Notes: generated by a model from the letters alone, not told the origin. A stretch of DNA of 64,000 nt from Arthrobacter bambusae (GCF_030812595.1 NZ_JAUSSZ010000017.1:1-64000); one strand, 5' to 3'; numbered from the stretch's first letter, positions 23,161 through 32,414 are shown. Numbers and translations are program-made.

Positions 23161-24558
23161 ATGGATGAAAAATTGGGGAACTTCATCGAAGACTTCGCGA
23201 CACTGACTCGTTTGGCGCAGTCCGGGTTGGACCATGCCGACGACGGCGAGCAGCTTCTACAGGCGCTGACCGGGCACCTCGGTGTGCCCGCATACGAACT
23301 GTCCGTGGTGGCTGAAGAGATACCGCCGCACCGCTTGGTAGATGTGGACATCATCATGGAAGGGCTTGCCGGCCAAGATCCCGACTACCGACTGGTAGGC
23401 ATCGCTGGCGGCGATCAGCGCCACCACATGTCCTTCAGCGATATGCTCCAACATTCCCGCACTTACCCGCGCTTCCCGCTCGGCAGGCCGGATTACACCA
23501 ACCTGGCCACAGGCCCGGAGCAGCAACGCCAGGCCGTCTCGCTGGGACTTTGGCTTTTCACCTATGGCGGCTCGCCTGTGGCGGTGCTCCAGCGCGAGGC
23601 CAGGATCGAACGTCACCGGCCAACCGCTTCGCTCGAAGTTCTGGCCACCCACCCCGCAGTCGCTTCCGGCCTGCTAGCCGAAGTACGGCGGGACATGGAG
23701 CACCGGAGTGTTTTCAAAGGCCAGATCATTGCCCTCACGGTGAACGATTACGCGCCGGGCATCAGTGGAGTGACCTTCGTCAGGCGCCCGCAACTCGCCA
23801 GCAGTGACGTGGTCCTTCCGGAGGGGCTCCTGGACAAAGTGGAGGGCCATTCCCTGGGTATTGCCCGCCAGGCGGACATTTTGGCTGCGCACGGGCAGCA
23901 TCTCAAGCGCGGCCTCCTTCTTTACGGGCCGCCGGGCACGGGCAAGACGCACACCGTCCGGTACCTGCTGAGCCAAAGCGAGGGGACGACGGCGGTGCTC
24001 CTCTCCGGCGGTTCGCTTGCCCGGGTTGCCGAGGCAGCCAAGATCGCCCGGGCTCTGGCGCCGTCCATTGTGGTGCTGGAGGACTGCGATCTGATCGCGG
24101 AAGACCGCAGTTTCGGCCACGGGCCAAAGCCGTTGCTTTTCGAGGTGCTCGACGCCATGGACGGGCTGGACAACGACGCCGACGTCGCCTTCGTGCTGAC
24201 GACCAACCGGGTGGATCTTTTGGAGCGGGCGCTCGCCCAGCGGCCTGGACGAGTTGACTTGGCGGTGGAGATCCCGCTTCCATCCCGACACGAACGGCTA
24301 GGACTCTTGAGCCTGTATTCGGGCGGACTCCCGTTCTCCCCTGCGGCGATCGACGCCGCCGCGGCCCGCACAGCCGGCACCACGGCGTCGTTCGCGAAGG
24401 AACTCATCCGACGCTCTGTGGTCGCGGCCGCACTGGCGGGCGAGACTCCCGGCGATTCGCACCTGGGCGAAGCGGTGGACCAGCTCATGGCCGACGGCGA
24501 GGCCCTGACCCGGAGCCTGCTCGGAAGCAACGGCCATCAGCCCGTCGCACAGGAGTAG
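23161..24558 (+). CDS. AAA-family ATPase
   Basis: This 465-residue protein has a unique N-terminal region of about 230 residues and a C-terminal AAA module: Walker A GPPGTGKT (256-263), a Walker B variant IVVLEDCD (ED in place of DE, as in BCS1-type ATPases), sensor 1 VLTTNR and arginine finger in QRPGRVD. AAA proteins of this kind remodel or unfold partners; the partner is unknown. No Shine-Dalgarno is clear; TAGGGT (23148-23153) sits 7 bases before the ATG, suggesting a leaderless mRNA and so a promoter of its own inside the 30-base gap. Confidence 0.8.
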   Translation: MDEKLGNFIEDFATLTRLAQSGLDHADDGEQLLQALTGHLGVPAYELSVVAEEIPPHRLVDVDIIMEGLAGQDPDYRLVGIAGGDQRHHMSFSDMLQHSRTYPRFPLGRPDYTNLATGPEQQRQAVSLGLWLFTYGGSPVAVLQREARIERHRPTASLEVLATHPAVASGLLAEVRRDMEHRSVFKGQIIALTVNDYAPGISGVTFVRRPQLASSDVVLPEGLLDKVEGHSLGIARQADILAAHGQHLKRGLLLYGPPGTGKTHTVRYLLSQSEGTTAVLLSGGSLARVAEAAKIARALAPSIVVLEDCDLIAEDRSFGHGPKPLLFEVLDAMDGLDNDADVAFVLTTNRVDLLERALAQRPGRVDLAVEIPLPSRHERLGLLSLYSGGLPFSPAAIDAAAARTAGTTASFAKELIRRSVVAAALAGETPGDSHLGEAVDQLMADGEALTRSLLGSNGHQPVAQE

Positions 24559-24589
24559 CCGGCCCGAGTTCAGCACGCCAAAGGCGCGC

Positions 24590-24892
24590 TCACTCAGAGT
24601 TTGCTGCCTTCTGTTCGGGCTCCTGGTCCGCGGGCTCGGATCCGGGCTCCTGGTCCGCGGTTTCGGACCCGGGCTCCTGGTCCGCGGGCGTCCATGTGAG
24701 CTTGACCGTGGCTCCGCCGTTGTTCTCGTCGACCCTCAGGCGTAGTTCCTCGCCATACAGGAACTCGTGTTCAAAATGCCGTCCGTCAATGCGAGCCGCA
24801 TCCAGGAGTTTCGTCATCGCCGTGGCCATGGCCCGGCCCCAGTCATGCGGATTCTTGCTGGACGCTTCTTCAAGGGCTGAATAGCTGACCAT
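24590..24892 (-). CDS. Unrecognised 100-residue protein with acidic C-terminal repeats
   Basis: The N-terminal 65 residues look like a compact domain (HDWGRAMATAMTKLLDAARIDGRHFEHEF); the C-terminus is an acidic tail with repeats ADQEPGSE(T/P). No domain is recognised and no signal peptide or membrane segment is visible. No ribosome site is seen; TAACAA lies 7 bases before the ATG and could be a -10 box for a leaderless mRNA. It converges on the AAA ATPase gene. Confidence 0.6.
   Translation of the reverse strand: MVSYSALEEASSKNPHDWGRAMATAMTKLLDAARIDGRHFEHEFLYGEELRLRVDENNGGATVKLTWTPADQEPGSETADQEPGSEPADQEPEQKAANSE
24620..24687 (-). repeat. Tandem 27-bp repeats, two and a half copies
   Basis: Copies at 24620-24646 and 24647-24673 and a partial copy at 24674-24687 begin CTCCTGGTCCGCGG on the plus strand. 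They encode the 9-residue ADQEPGSE(P/T) repeats of the minus-strand protein. Confidence 0.85.
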
Positions 24893-24954
24893 AGATCAAT
24901 TGTTATCCGGCACGGGACGTTCTGCCAGCCCCGCCCGCTCGCGCAAGGGACGGT

Positions 24955-25797
24955 TCAGCTGGCACGGTCCGGCGGTAGGCGAAGACCCGCCGCGGCCATG
25001 TCCGCCCCCAGGACACCACCGAGCTTGGCATGCCCGGCAGCATTCAGGTGCACGCCGTCCACCAAGTCCCCGGCGACCTGGTATTTGGTGATCCAGTCGC
25101 CCACGCTGAAGAATGTCGCTCCGGCCTTCGCCGCGATGTTGCCGAGGAGTGCGTCAACCTCCGTACGGCGCCCACCGCCCGCATTGGAGCCCTTGGCGAG
25201 CGTTCCGATCATGGCGATCTTCGCCAGCGGATACCTCTTCCGGAGGGCAGCAATGAGCCTGTTGGCGTTGCTCGTGATCTGCTCATCGCTTACCTTGCGG
25301 GCAGCATCGTTGCCTCCGCCTTGGACCACGACCAGCGGGGGCGCCCCATAGGGCAATACCCAGTCTCCACGTTGCAGCGCATCGATGTAATTTCCCGTGT
25401 CGCTCGTGGCGGCTACGAAACCTGTTCCGCCGCGGCCCACCGTGTACACCTTGTAGCCGATGGAGCCCAGGGCTGCCCGTGGCCACGATCCCTCAGGCTG
25501 GGACTGGGAGTCACCAATGAGGACAGCTGTGTGCCGGACGTCCGCGAGGATGATTTCCTTCCGGTTGTTGGCGGGGTTTTTGTACAAGGACCCCACGGGA
25601 AGCTTTGAAGGATCCTGCCCGGAATCAGTCTTCTTGGGAGCTTGAGCCGCTGCCGCTGGGCTCCCTGAGGGCGCGGCGGGCGCTGCAGTCTGGCCGTCGC
25701 TGGATGGTTGGACGGAGGGCGCCTGTGAACAGCCGGCCAAAAGCACTCCGACCGCGATCACGGAAGCAGCGAAGCGGAATATGCGTGATTTGTCCAT
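24955..25797 (-). CDS. SGNH/GDSL-type esterase lipoprotein
   Basis: This 280-residue protein has a textbook lipoprotein signal (LLAGC, cysteine C23), a Ser/Ala/Pro/Gln-rich linker to about residue 60, and an SGNH hydrolase domain: block I IGDSQS (D96-S97 region), a GGGND block III and DGVHLNAAGH with the catalytic Asp and His near the C-terminus. It is likely an exported esterase or acetylhydrolase anchored on the outer face of the membrane. ATG at 25797 is preferred over an upstream start without a ribosome site, because the signal peptide begins there. Confidence 0.82.
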   Translation of the reverse strand: MDKSRIFRFAASVIAVGVLLAGCSQAPSVQPSSDGQTAAPAAPSGSPAAAAQAPKKTDSGQDPSKLPVGSLYKNPANNRKEIILADVRHTAVLIGDSQSQPEGSWPRAALGSIGYKVYTVGRGGTGFVAATSDTGNYIDALQRGDWVLPYGAPPLVVVQGGGNDAARKVSDEQITSNANRLIAALRKRYPLAKIAMIGTLAKGSNAGGGRRTEVDALLGNIAAKAGATFFSVGDWITKYQVAGDLVDGVHLNAAGHAKLGGVLGADMAAAGLRLPPDRAS

Positions 25798-26015
25798 CGA
25801 TCTGTCCCGGGCTTGCTTTCTGTTGGTCAAGGGTCGCAGGGCCAAACTTCGATTGCCCCATGGGCCGGTAAAACAACGAGCCGACCGCCTAGGTGGGAGT
25901 CTATTGGATCGGAACGGCGGAGGTCACGGCGACGTGGGAATTGTCCTCGACGGACGGACGGTGTGGAAGAATTTCATTTCGCACCCCATCCTTCCGACGC
26001 ACAGATAGGAACCCC

Positions 26016-28625
26016 GTGCACGCACCGGCGCCCGAGCCGGGAACCGATCCTGTCCCCGACGTCCACCTGCGGCGATCGTGGATGGGAAGACTGCGCTCGG
26101 CGCAGCTCACTTTGGGTTTTGTCATCGTTTTCTGGGGATTGGGAGCCCTGACTTCAAGTCTCGCCACCGGCCCGGATGCGCAATGGCGGCTTAACGTCGC
26201 CTTGACGCCCCACTCCGTGCCTGATCATTGGTGGGCCGCTGTGGCGTCCGTCGCGTGGGCCAGGGACCTGACGGGATATGTGCTGGATTCGGCGTTGGTG
26301 CTGCTGCTTGGCGTTCCCTTGGAACGGCGGATGGGACGGCGGGCGTACGCTATCGCTGCGGTCTCCAGCCAGGTCCTCGGCGTCGGCATCGCCCTTGGAT
26401 TCCTTGCCTTGGCCAGCGGCTTGCTCGGAAGCTGGACTGAAGAGATAGGCGGCCACCTCTTCATGGGTCCGAGTGCCTTTATCATCGGTACCGCCATGGC
26501 CGGCACGGCGTCGATGGCAACCCTCTGGAGGCGCCGGATCCGGCTGGTTGTTTTCGCCTTATTATTCCTCTTGGCCTTGTACAGCGGGGGGTTTGCGGAT
26601 CTGGTCAGGCTCGGCGCCGCAGGCGCGGGAACAGCTCTCGGGCCGTTCCTGATGGGGCGACGGCCACGGTTTGCCCGCCCGGTCAGTTCCCGGCACGAAG
26701 GCCGGGTGCTGCTTTCGCTGCTCATTGCCGTATCGGCAATCGGACCTGTAGTTGCCGGCCTTATCCCGCATGCGGTGGGACCGCTGTCCATCCTGCGATT
26801 CCTGTTTACGAACATCCAGCCGGTCGATCCCCAAACCCTCCAGAGCCTCTGCTCGGATCCGGCGCAAGCGAAGGATTGTGCCGTCGCACAGCTGCAGTTG
26901 CGCGCCGGTGCCGGCGGCCTCTTCATGGCCATACTTCCGTCCTTCCTCCTCCTGTTGCTTGCGGAGGGGCTCCGCCGCGGTCGGCACTTTGCCTGGATGG
27001 GGACCCTGGTGATCCAGGTAGGCCTTTCCGTCCTGGCCGGAATTGCCCTCGCCGGAGTCTTGCAGCCGACTGCTCCGGACACCGGTGCCAGCGAGGGGAT
27101 TGTCGCAATCGAAGGATCGGCTTCCTCGCAGCCGTTCACCTTGGCGCTGCCTCTCCTTCTGCCCGTTGCCCTGACGATCATTCTGCTCGCAACCCGGCGG
27201 CTGTTTCATGTCCGGGCCCCGAAAGGGACCTACAGGCGCCTCGCCGTCAGGGTACTTTCGATGGCTGCTGTCCTGAGTGTCATCTATGTCCTCGCCGGGC
27301 TCTTCCTCGCCCGGGAGTTCTCCCCTGTTCCAGGGCTGCCGGATCTGCTGGCGGACGTCCCTGATCGCTTCCTGCCGTTGGGTTACGTCCTGGATGTGCC
27401 CCCAGCCATCTTCCCCATGGGCACAGCAGCTGTCCTCGTGTACGAAGGCGTCGGGGTCGTTTTTTGGGCGGTCGCCGGTGTCCTGATCTTCAGGACTTTC
27501 CTCCACCAGTCCCCCGCCCGGCACGACGCCAGCACCGAGCGTGCCCGGAGAGTCATCAAGACGTGGGGAGGAAGCTCGCTGTCCTGGATGACCACATGGC
27601 CGGGAAACATGTACTGGTTCTCGCCTTCCGGGCAGTCCTTTGTCGCGTACCGGGTCAGCGCGGGGGTTGCCCTCACGCTCGGCGGCCCGGTGGGACCCAG
27701 GTCCGAGGTGAACGCCGTCTTCACGGAATTTGCCGACTATTGCAGGGGCAACGGCTGGACTCCGTGCTTCTACTCCGTACCCCAGGAATTGCGCGACCAT
27801 GCGGATTCCTCCGGATGGAGTTCGGCACAGGTGGCCCAGGAGACGGTGCTGCCCCTGCATTCGGTCTCCTTCAAGGGAAAAAAGTTCCAGGACATCCGTA
27901 CTGCGTTGAATAACGCCGCAAAGGCAGGCATCCGCTACGAATGGACGCGTTACGCCTCGGCTCCCTTCTCTGTCCAGGTCCAGATCGAGGAAATCTCCGA
28001 AGAGTGGGTGGCAGATAGGAACATGCCCGAAATGGGCTTTACCTTGGGCAGCCTTGACGAGCTCGACGACCCGGAGGTCCGCTGTTTGCTCGCCATCGAC
28101 CGGCGCCACACAGTTCACGCAGTCACGTCTTGGCTGCCCATATACCGTAACGGGCACATCGTGGGCTGGACCCTGGATTTCATGCGGCGCCGTAGCAGCG
28201 GCTTCCGTGCCAGCATCGAATTCCTCATTGCTTCCGCGGCCCTCAGCCTCAAGGACGAAGGGTGCGAATTCGTGAGCCTTTCCGGAGCACCCTTGGCACG
28301 TGTCGAAGAGGACCCTTCCGAGACGCAGCGCCCGAAGCCCCGGTCCCGGCCTCCCGGCAACCTCGACCGCTTGCTCGACTGGTTGGGGGCCACTTTGGAA
28401 CCGGTGTACGGGTTCAGGTCCCTCTTGGCGTTCAAAGCGAAATTCCGGCCCCGGTACGAGCCCCTCTACATGCTTTACCCCGATGCCGCTTCCCTGCCTG
28501 CCGTTGGAACCGCGGTGGCACGGGCCTACCTGCCAAGGCTGAACCTCGGGGCGGGGCTGGCCCTGGCACGCCGGATCTTCCTCTGGCCCAAGCGCTCCGG
28601 GACGTCAGGGCAAAGCCGCACCTGA
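26016..28625 (+). CDS. MprF-like lysylphosphatidylglycerol synthetase (DUF2156) with rhomboid-like N-terminus
   Basis: This protein of about 869 residues has a multi-span N-terminal half and a cytoplasmic DUF2156/phosphatidylglycerol lysyltransferase domain from about residue 510 (WPGNMYWFSPSGQSFVAYRV, GGPVGPRSEV, FKGKKFQDIRTALNNAAKAGI, LYMLYPD). Such enzymes move an aminoacyl group from tRNA to phosphatidylglycerol and flip the product, lowering surface charge. The first membrane block resembles a rhomboid (GVPLERRMGRRAY, then MGPSAFIIG) but lacks a clear GxSG/His dyad. The GTG at 26016 with AGGA before it is chosen; an ATG at 25893 would add 41 unlikely residues. It is divergent from the SGNH gene and overlaps the GH15 gene end by 21 bases. 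Confidence 0.8.
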   Translation: MHAPAPEPGTDPVPDVHLRRSWMGRLRSAQLTLGFVIVFWGLGALTSSLATGPDAQWRLNVALTPHSVPDHWWAAVASVAWARDLTGYVLDSALVLLLGVPLERRMGRRAYAIAAVSSQVLGVGIALGFLALASGLLGSWTEEIGGHLFMGPSAFIIGTAMAGTASMATLWRRRIRLVVFALLFLLALYSGGFADLVRLGAAGAGTALGPFLMGRRPRFARPVSSRHEGRVLLSLLIAVSAIGPVVAGLIPHAVGPLSILRFLFTNIQPVDPQTLQSLCSDPAQAKDCAVAQLQLRAGAGGLFMAILPSFLLLLLAEGLRRGRHFAWMGTLVIQVGLSVLAGIALAGVLQPTAPDTGASEGIVAIEGSASSQPFTLALPLLLPVALTIILLATRRLFHVRAPKGTYRRLAVRVLSMAAVLSVIYVLAGLFLAREFSPVPGLPDLLADVPDRFLPLGYVLDVPPAIFPMGTAAVLVYEGVGVVFWAVAGVLIFRTFLHQSPARHDASTERARRVIKTWGGSSLSWMTTWPGNMYWFSPSGQSFVAYRVSAGVALTLGGPVGPRSEVNAVFTEFADYCRGNGWTPCFYSVPQELRDHADSSGWSSAQVAQETVLPLHSVSFKGKKFQDIRTALNNAAKAGIRYEWTRYASAPFSVQVQIEEISEEWVADRNMPEMGFTLGSLDELDDPEVRCLLAIDRRHTVHAVTSWLPIYRNGHIVGWTLDFMRRRSSGFRASIEFLIASAALSLKDEGCEFVSLSGAPLARVEEDPSETQRPKPRSRPPGNLDRLLDWLGATLEPVYGFRSLLAFKAKFRPRYEPLYMLYPDAASLPAVGTAVARAYLPRLNLGAGLALARRIFLWPKRSGTSGQSRT

Positions 28626-30476
28626 AGCCGCTGACGACGGTTCTGACGGAGAGCCCGACGCCGGGACCCCGCCGATCGGGACATTGCTGTGGTGCGCTTT
28701 GCCGTGGTGAAGTTGCAAAGCACTGAGCACCAAACCGAAATGGCTGAAGGCCTGTGGCGTGTTGCCGAGTTGCCGCCCCGCTTGGGCGTCCCATTCTTCG
28801 CTGAGCAGGCCCACATCATTGCGCAGGGCCAGAAGCCTCTCGAAGAGGGCTGTGGCTTCCGCCCGTCGCCCCGCTCCCAGGAGTGCGTCCACCATCCAGA
28901 AGGAACACGCAAGGAAGACGCCCTCCCCACCCGGCAGTCCGTCGTCGCTGTCTTGCGGACGGTAGCGCAGCACAAAGCCGTCTTCCGTCAGCTCGCGCTG
29001 GATGGCGTCAATGGTTCCGATCACGCGCGGATCGTCGTGCGGCAGAAAGCCGACTTTGGGAATCAGGAGCAGGCTCGCGTCCAGCTCCTTGCTCCCGTAG
29101 GACTGCACGAAAGTGTTACGGTCGGCGTCGAATCCATGGGTCATGACTTCGTCGTGGATGGTGTCCCGCAAAGCCTCCCAGCGATCGAGCGGACCGGGCA
29201 TCCCGGATTCACGGATTCCGCGGACCATCCGGTCAACCGCGACCCAGGCCATCACTTTCGAGTGCACGAAGTGGCGCCGCGGGCCGCGTACTTCCCAAAG
29301 TCCGTTGTCGGGCTGGTCCCAGGTGCCTTCAAGGTGGCGCATCAGGGCGGTCTGGACGTCCCAGGACTCATCGCCGATGGTCATCAACGATGCGCGGGTC
29401 AGGGACAGGCAGTCCAGGACTTCCCCCCACACGTCCAACTGAAGCTGCTCCGCTGCGGCATTTCCGGTCCGCACCGGCGTCGAGCCCTGGTACCCCGAAA
29501 GCCACGTCAGTTCCGTCTCGGGCAATCGCCTGCGTCCGTGCAGGCTGTACATGATCTGGAGGTCGGCGGGGTCGCCAGCCACTGCGCGGAGTAGCCAAGC
29601 CCGCCACGCGCTGGCCTCCTCGGTATAGCCCGCAGCGAGGAAGGCTTGAAGGGTCAAGGTGGCATCACGCAGCCAGCAATAGCGGTAGTCCCAGTTCCGC
29701 GGCCCGCCGATCTGTTCCGGAAGTGAAGTGGTGGCGGCCGCAACGATGCCCCCGGTAGGCGCATAGGTGAGGGCTTTCAGCGTGATCAAAGAACGCTGTA
29801 CGGCTTTCCGGTAGGGCCCCCGGATGGTGGAACGCTTGGACCATTCCGTCCAGAAAGCTTCCGTATCGTCGAGGGCGATGTCTGCCTCGACCGTGCGTGG
29901 CCGCCGTTCGTGGCTGGGCGCCCAGGTCAGGACGAAGGGGACGTGGTCACCGGCTTTCACCGTGAACTCGCTGACCGTGGTGAAGTCCTTGCCTTTCAAC
30001 GGCGCCGGTGTCTTGACGTAGACGGAGTCCGGACCGGCAACCGCTCGGAGGCCATGCCTGTCGCGGCGTACCCAGGGGACCACGTGTCCATAGTCGAACC
30101 TCAGGATCAGCTCCCCGCGCATCTTGACCGTCCCGCGGATCCCTTCAACCACCCGCACGATGTCCGCGACTTCATCGCGCGGCGGCATGAAGTCGATGAC
30201 CCGCACGTGCCCCTCTTTGGTTTCCCAGTCCGTTTCCAGGATGAGGGTCCCGTCCCGGTACTTGCGGCGCGTGCAAGTTCCTCCGCCCTCAGGCGCCAAG
30301 AGCCATCGCCCGGCCTTGGGGGAATCCAGGAGCGCAGCGAAACACGCGGGCGAATCGAAACGTGGGAGGCACAGCCAGTCTATGGAGCCTGCCGTGCTGA
30401 CCAGGGCCGCGGTGTGCAGGTCCCCGATCATTGCGTAGTCTTCGATTCTTTGGCCGGTAGATGGTTGACCGTTCAC
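28605..30476 (-). CDS. Glycoside hydrolase family 15 protein (trehalase/glucoamylase type)
   Basis: This 623-residue protein starts with the GH15 N-terminal domain (IEDYAMIGDLHTAALVSTAGSIDWLCLPRFDSPACFA) and continues with the (alpha/alpha)6 barrel: GGPRNWDYRYCWLRDATLTLQAF, ELTWLSGYQGS and, near the end, LLSEEWDAQAGRQLGNTPQAFSHFGL with the catalytic glutamate. No signal peptide, so it is cytoplasmic; actinobacterial members often cleave trehalose. The start is GTG at 30476 with GGAAAGGG before it, and GTGA overlaps the stop of the adenylate kinase-like gene, so the two are translationally coupled. It converges on the MprF-like gene with a 21-base overlap. Confidence 0.88.
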   Translation of the reverse strand: MNGQPSTGQRIEDYAMIGDLHTAALVSTAGSIDWLCLPRFDSPACFAALLDSPKAGRWLLAPEGGGTCTRRKYRDGTLILETDWETKEGHVRVIDFMPPRDEVADIVRVVEGIRGTVKMRGELILRFDYGHVVPWVRRDRHGLRAVAGPDSVYVKTPAPLKGKDFTTVSEFTVKAGDHVPFVLTWAPSHERRPRTVEADIALDDTEAFWTEWSKRSTIRGPYRKAVQRSLITLKALTYAPTGGIVAAATTSLPEQIGGPRNWDYRYCWLRDATLTLQAFLAAGYTEEASAWRAWLLRAVAGDPADLQIMYSLHGRRRLPETELTWLSGYQGSTPVRTGNAAAEQLQLDVWGEVLDCLSLTRASLMTIGDESWDVQTALMRHLEGTWDQPDNGLWEVRGPRRHFVHSKVMAWVAVDRMVRGIRESGMPGPLDRWEALRDTIHDEVMTHGFDADRNTFVQSYGSKELDASLLLIPKVGFLPHDDPRVIGTIDAIQRELTEDGFVLRYRPQDSDDGLPGGEGVFLACSFWMVDALLGAGRRAEATALFERLLALRNDVGLLSEEWDAQAGRQLGNTPQAFSHFGLVLSALQLHHGKAHHSNVPIGGVPASGSPSEPSSAASGAALP

Positions 30477-31069
30477 AGTCCCTTTCCTGGTGCTGGTCCT
30501 AGTGCTGATTCAATGGCTGCTATGGCCTTGGCAGTGATCTCTTCCCGCTGGCCGGAACCATCCACGGCGAGTACGATCCCGCGCTCCGAGTATCGCTCAA
30601 CCACGGCCTTGGTCTCGCTGCGGTAGAGCTCCAGGCGACGCCGGATCACCGGCGCTGTGTCATCGCTTCGGCCCTGTTCCTGCGCCCTGCGGAGCATCCG
30701 CGCCAGAAGCTCGCCGTCGCCGACAGCTAGTTCGACCACGGCATCCAGTTGCTGTCGGTTGGCCGCCAGGATGCCATCCAACGCCTCGATCTGCGCCGTC
30801 GTGCGTGGATATCCGTCCAGCAGGAAACCTCCCAGGACATCGGCGTCGCCAAGCCGCTGCCGGATCATGGCATTGGTGACGTGATCCGGCACGAACTCGC
30901 CGTTGTCCATGTACTTGCTGGCTTCGGCTCCGAGTTCCGTGCGCCCTCCGACGTGGGCGCGGAAGATGTCTCCGGTGGAAATGGCAGGAATGCCGAAATG
31001 CCCGGCGATGTGCTCTGCCTGGGTACCCTTGCCCGAGCCAGGCGGGCCCATGATTATCAATCGCGTCAT
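30473..31069 (-). CDS. Adenylate kinase paralogue, short form
   Basis: This 198-residue protein has the P-loop GPPGSGKGT (8-16), STGDIFRAHV, the AMP-binding FLLDGYPRTTAQ and RRLELYRSETKAVVERY. The LID is short and has no zinc cysteines. It should interconvert ATP, AMP and ADP. The essential adk normally lies in the ribosomal-protein/secY cluster, so this is likely a second copy; that is inference. ATG at 31069 begins the P-loop strand; an upstream in-frame start adds 20 unlikely residues. The stop overlaps the GTG of the GH15 gene. Confidence 0.8.
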   Translation of the reverse strand: MTRLIIMGPPGSGKGTQAEHIAGHFGIPAISTGDIFRAHVGGRTELGAEASKYMDNGEFVPDHVTNAMIRQRLGDADVLGGFLLDGYPRTTAQIEALDGILAANRQQLDAVVELAVGDGELLARMLRRAQEQGRSDDTAPVIRRRLELYRSETKAVVERYSERGIVLAVDGSGQREEITAKAIAAIESALGPAPGKGL

Positions 31070-31131
31070 GCCACTGTCCGTTCGTGAAGCGGTTTTGCGT
31101 GCCCCGGCATTGTGGCTCGAGCTTAGCAACT

Positions 31132-31168
31132 GCGGGGCGCCCGTGGCAGGGCCGCCGCGGCGCCCCGC
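31132..31168 (-). terminator. Hairpin after the threonine dehydratase gene
   Basis: A perfect 10-bp inverted repeat (GCGGGGCGCC 31132-31141 with 31159-31168) lies directly after the dehydratase stop on the minus strand, without a T run. Confidence 0.5.
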
Positions 31169-31169
31169 T

Positions 31170-32102
31170 TCAGACCGTGGCGGGGTCGGTGTTGGCGCCG
31201 CAGAGGATCACAGCCACGCGTTCCCCCTCTGCCGGAACATATGCTCCGGAGTCGACGGCCGCGAAAGCGGCGGCCGCGCCATGTTCGACCACAATCCGGT
31301 ACTGATCCCAAAGCAAGGTGCGCGCCGCGGCGATGTCGTCGTCGGACACCAGGACGGTCCGGACGCCCGTGCGGACGGCCACCTCGAAACCGATCCGGCC
31401 GATCTGCCGGGCACCTAGGGAATCCGCGGCGATCCCGGACACGGCAACATCAACGGGTGCCCCTGCAGCGAGGGCCGAAAAGAGCGTGGGAGCATTCTCC
31501 GGCTCCACGCCAACCACCCGGGCGTGACCTTCGACGGCGGCCGCGATACCGGCCATAAGGCCGCCGCCGCCAACGGCCACTAAGACGGTGTCCACTTCGC
31601 CCAACTGCTCCAAAAGCTCCGAGCCTACTGTCCCGGCGCCCGCGGCGATCTCGGCTTGGTCGTAGGCGTGGCAGTAGACCGCGCCCGATTCTTCGGCGTA
31701 GGCCAAGGCGGCCTCGAACGCTTCGGCGTACTCAGTTCCGCGCTGGACCACCCTGGCTCCGCTGGCCTTGAGCTTCTTGACCTTCACGGCAGGTGCGGTC
31801 TCGGGGACAAATACGGTTGCGGGCACGCCCAGTTTCGCTGCGGCGTAGGCATTCGCCAGCCCCGCGTTGCCTCCCGAGGCGACGACGATTCCAACATCGT
31901 CCTTCAGCTCGCCGCGCTCCCGGGCAGCCAGCACGCGGTTGAAGGCACCCCTCGCCTTGAACGTCCCAGTGTGCTGCATGAACTCGCACTTGAACCACAA
32001 TTGCCCCGGCACCGTCCCGGCATCCGCCTCGAAGACGGGTGTGCGGCGGATCCTCCCCGTAATCCGGGCGGCAGCTTCGTCGACGTCGACGCGAGTGATC
32101 AT
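31170..32102 (-). CDS. Threonine/serine dehydratase, PLP-dependent
   Basis: This 310-residue enzyme has the fold-type II PLP architecture: the Schiff-base lysine in TGTFKARGAFN, the substrate loop ASGGNAGLANAYAA and the phosphate-binding glycine loop VAVGGGGLMAG. It likely deaminates threonine to 2-oxobutyrate or serine to pyruvate. No C-terminal ACT regulatory domain is present, so it is of the catabolic type rather than IlvA. ATG at 32102 with GAGGA is preferred; a GTG at 32129 is in frame. Confidence 0.87.
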   Translation of the reverse strand: MITRVDVDEAAARITGRIRRTPVFEADAGTVPGQLWFKCEFMQHTGTFKARGAFNRVLAARERGELKDDVGIVVASGGNAGLANAYAAAKLGVPATVFVPETAPAVKVKKLKASGARVVQRGTEYAEAFEAALAYAEESGAVYCHAYDQAEIAAGAGTVGSELLEQLGEVDTVLVAVGGGGLMAGIAAAVEGHARVVGVEPENAPTLFSALAAGAPVDVAVSGIAADSLGARQIGRIGFEVAVRTGVRTVLVSDDDIAAARTLLWDQYRIVVEHGAAAAFAAVDSGAYVPAEGERVAVILCGANTDPATV

Positions 32103-32141
32103 AGGAAGTCCTCGTTCCGTTGGTGCCACCCAGACCGGGTA

Positions 32142-32414
32142 TCAGCGGGATTCGACGTCGGCCGTTCCGAGCTGCTGCCGGCGAGCCTCGCGGTTCCGCC
32201 ACCAACGCCGGACAAGGTCCACTGCGGCCCAGATTCCAGCGAGCGGAGACAGCACAACCACACCGTAGATGAAGATCAACCACGTCAGGATGGCCAGTGG
32301 CTGCTGCGCTCCGCTCAACCAGGACAACCCGCCGAGCAGGCCGATTGTCCAGAACAAAACCACGCCCACGAGTACGGCTCCAGCCGGAAAATACTCGCTC
32401 CTCACAACAGCCAT
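32142..32414 (-). CDS. Small two-span membrane protein, unknown
   Basis: This protein of about 90 residues has two strong hydrophobic segments (FPAGAVLVGVVLFWTIGLL and LAILTWLIFIYGVVVL) and a basic C-terminus (VRRWWRNREARR) that should face the cytoplasm. No domain is recognised. ATG at 32414 has GGAG before it; an upstream GTG at 32450 adds 12 residues. It lies 39 bases before the dehydratase start and may be co-transcribed with it. Confidence 0.6.
   Translation of the reverse strand: MAVVRSEYFPAGAVLVGVVLFWTIGLLGGLSWLSGAQQPLAILTWLIFIYGVVVLSPLAGIWAAVDLVRRWWRNREARRQQLGTADVESR

Noticed and set aside
24898..24909. AATTGTTATCCG, identical to 12 bases of the lac operator
   Set aside because: The second half of the operator is absent, no LacI-family gene is nearby, and a 12-base match can occur by chance. 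The part TAACAA is more likely a -10 box.
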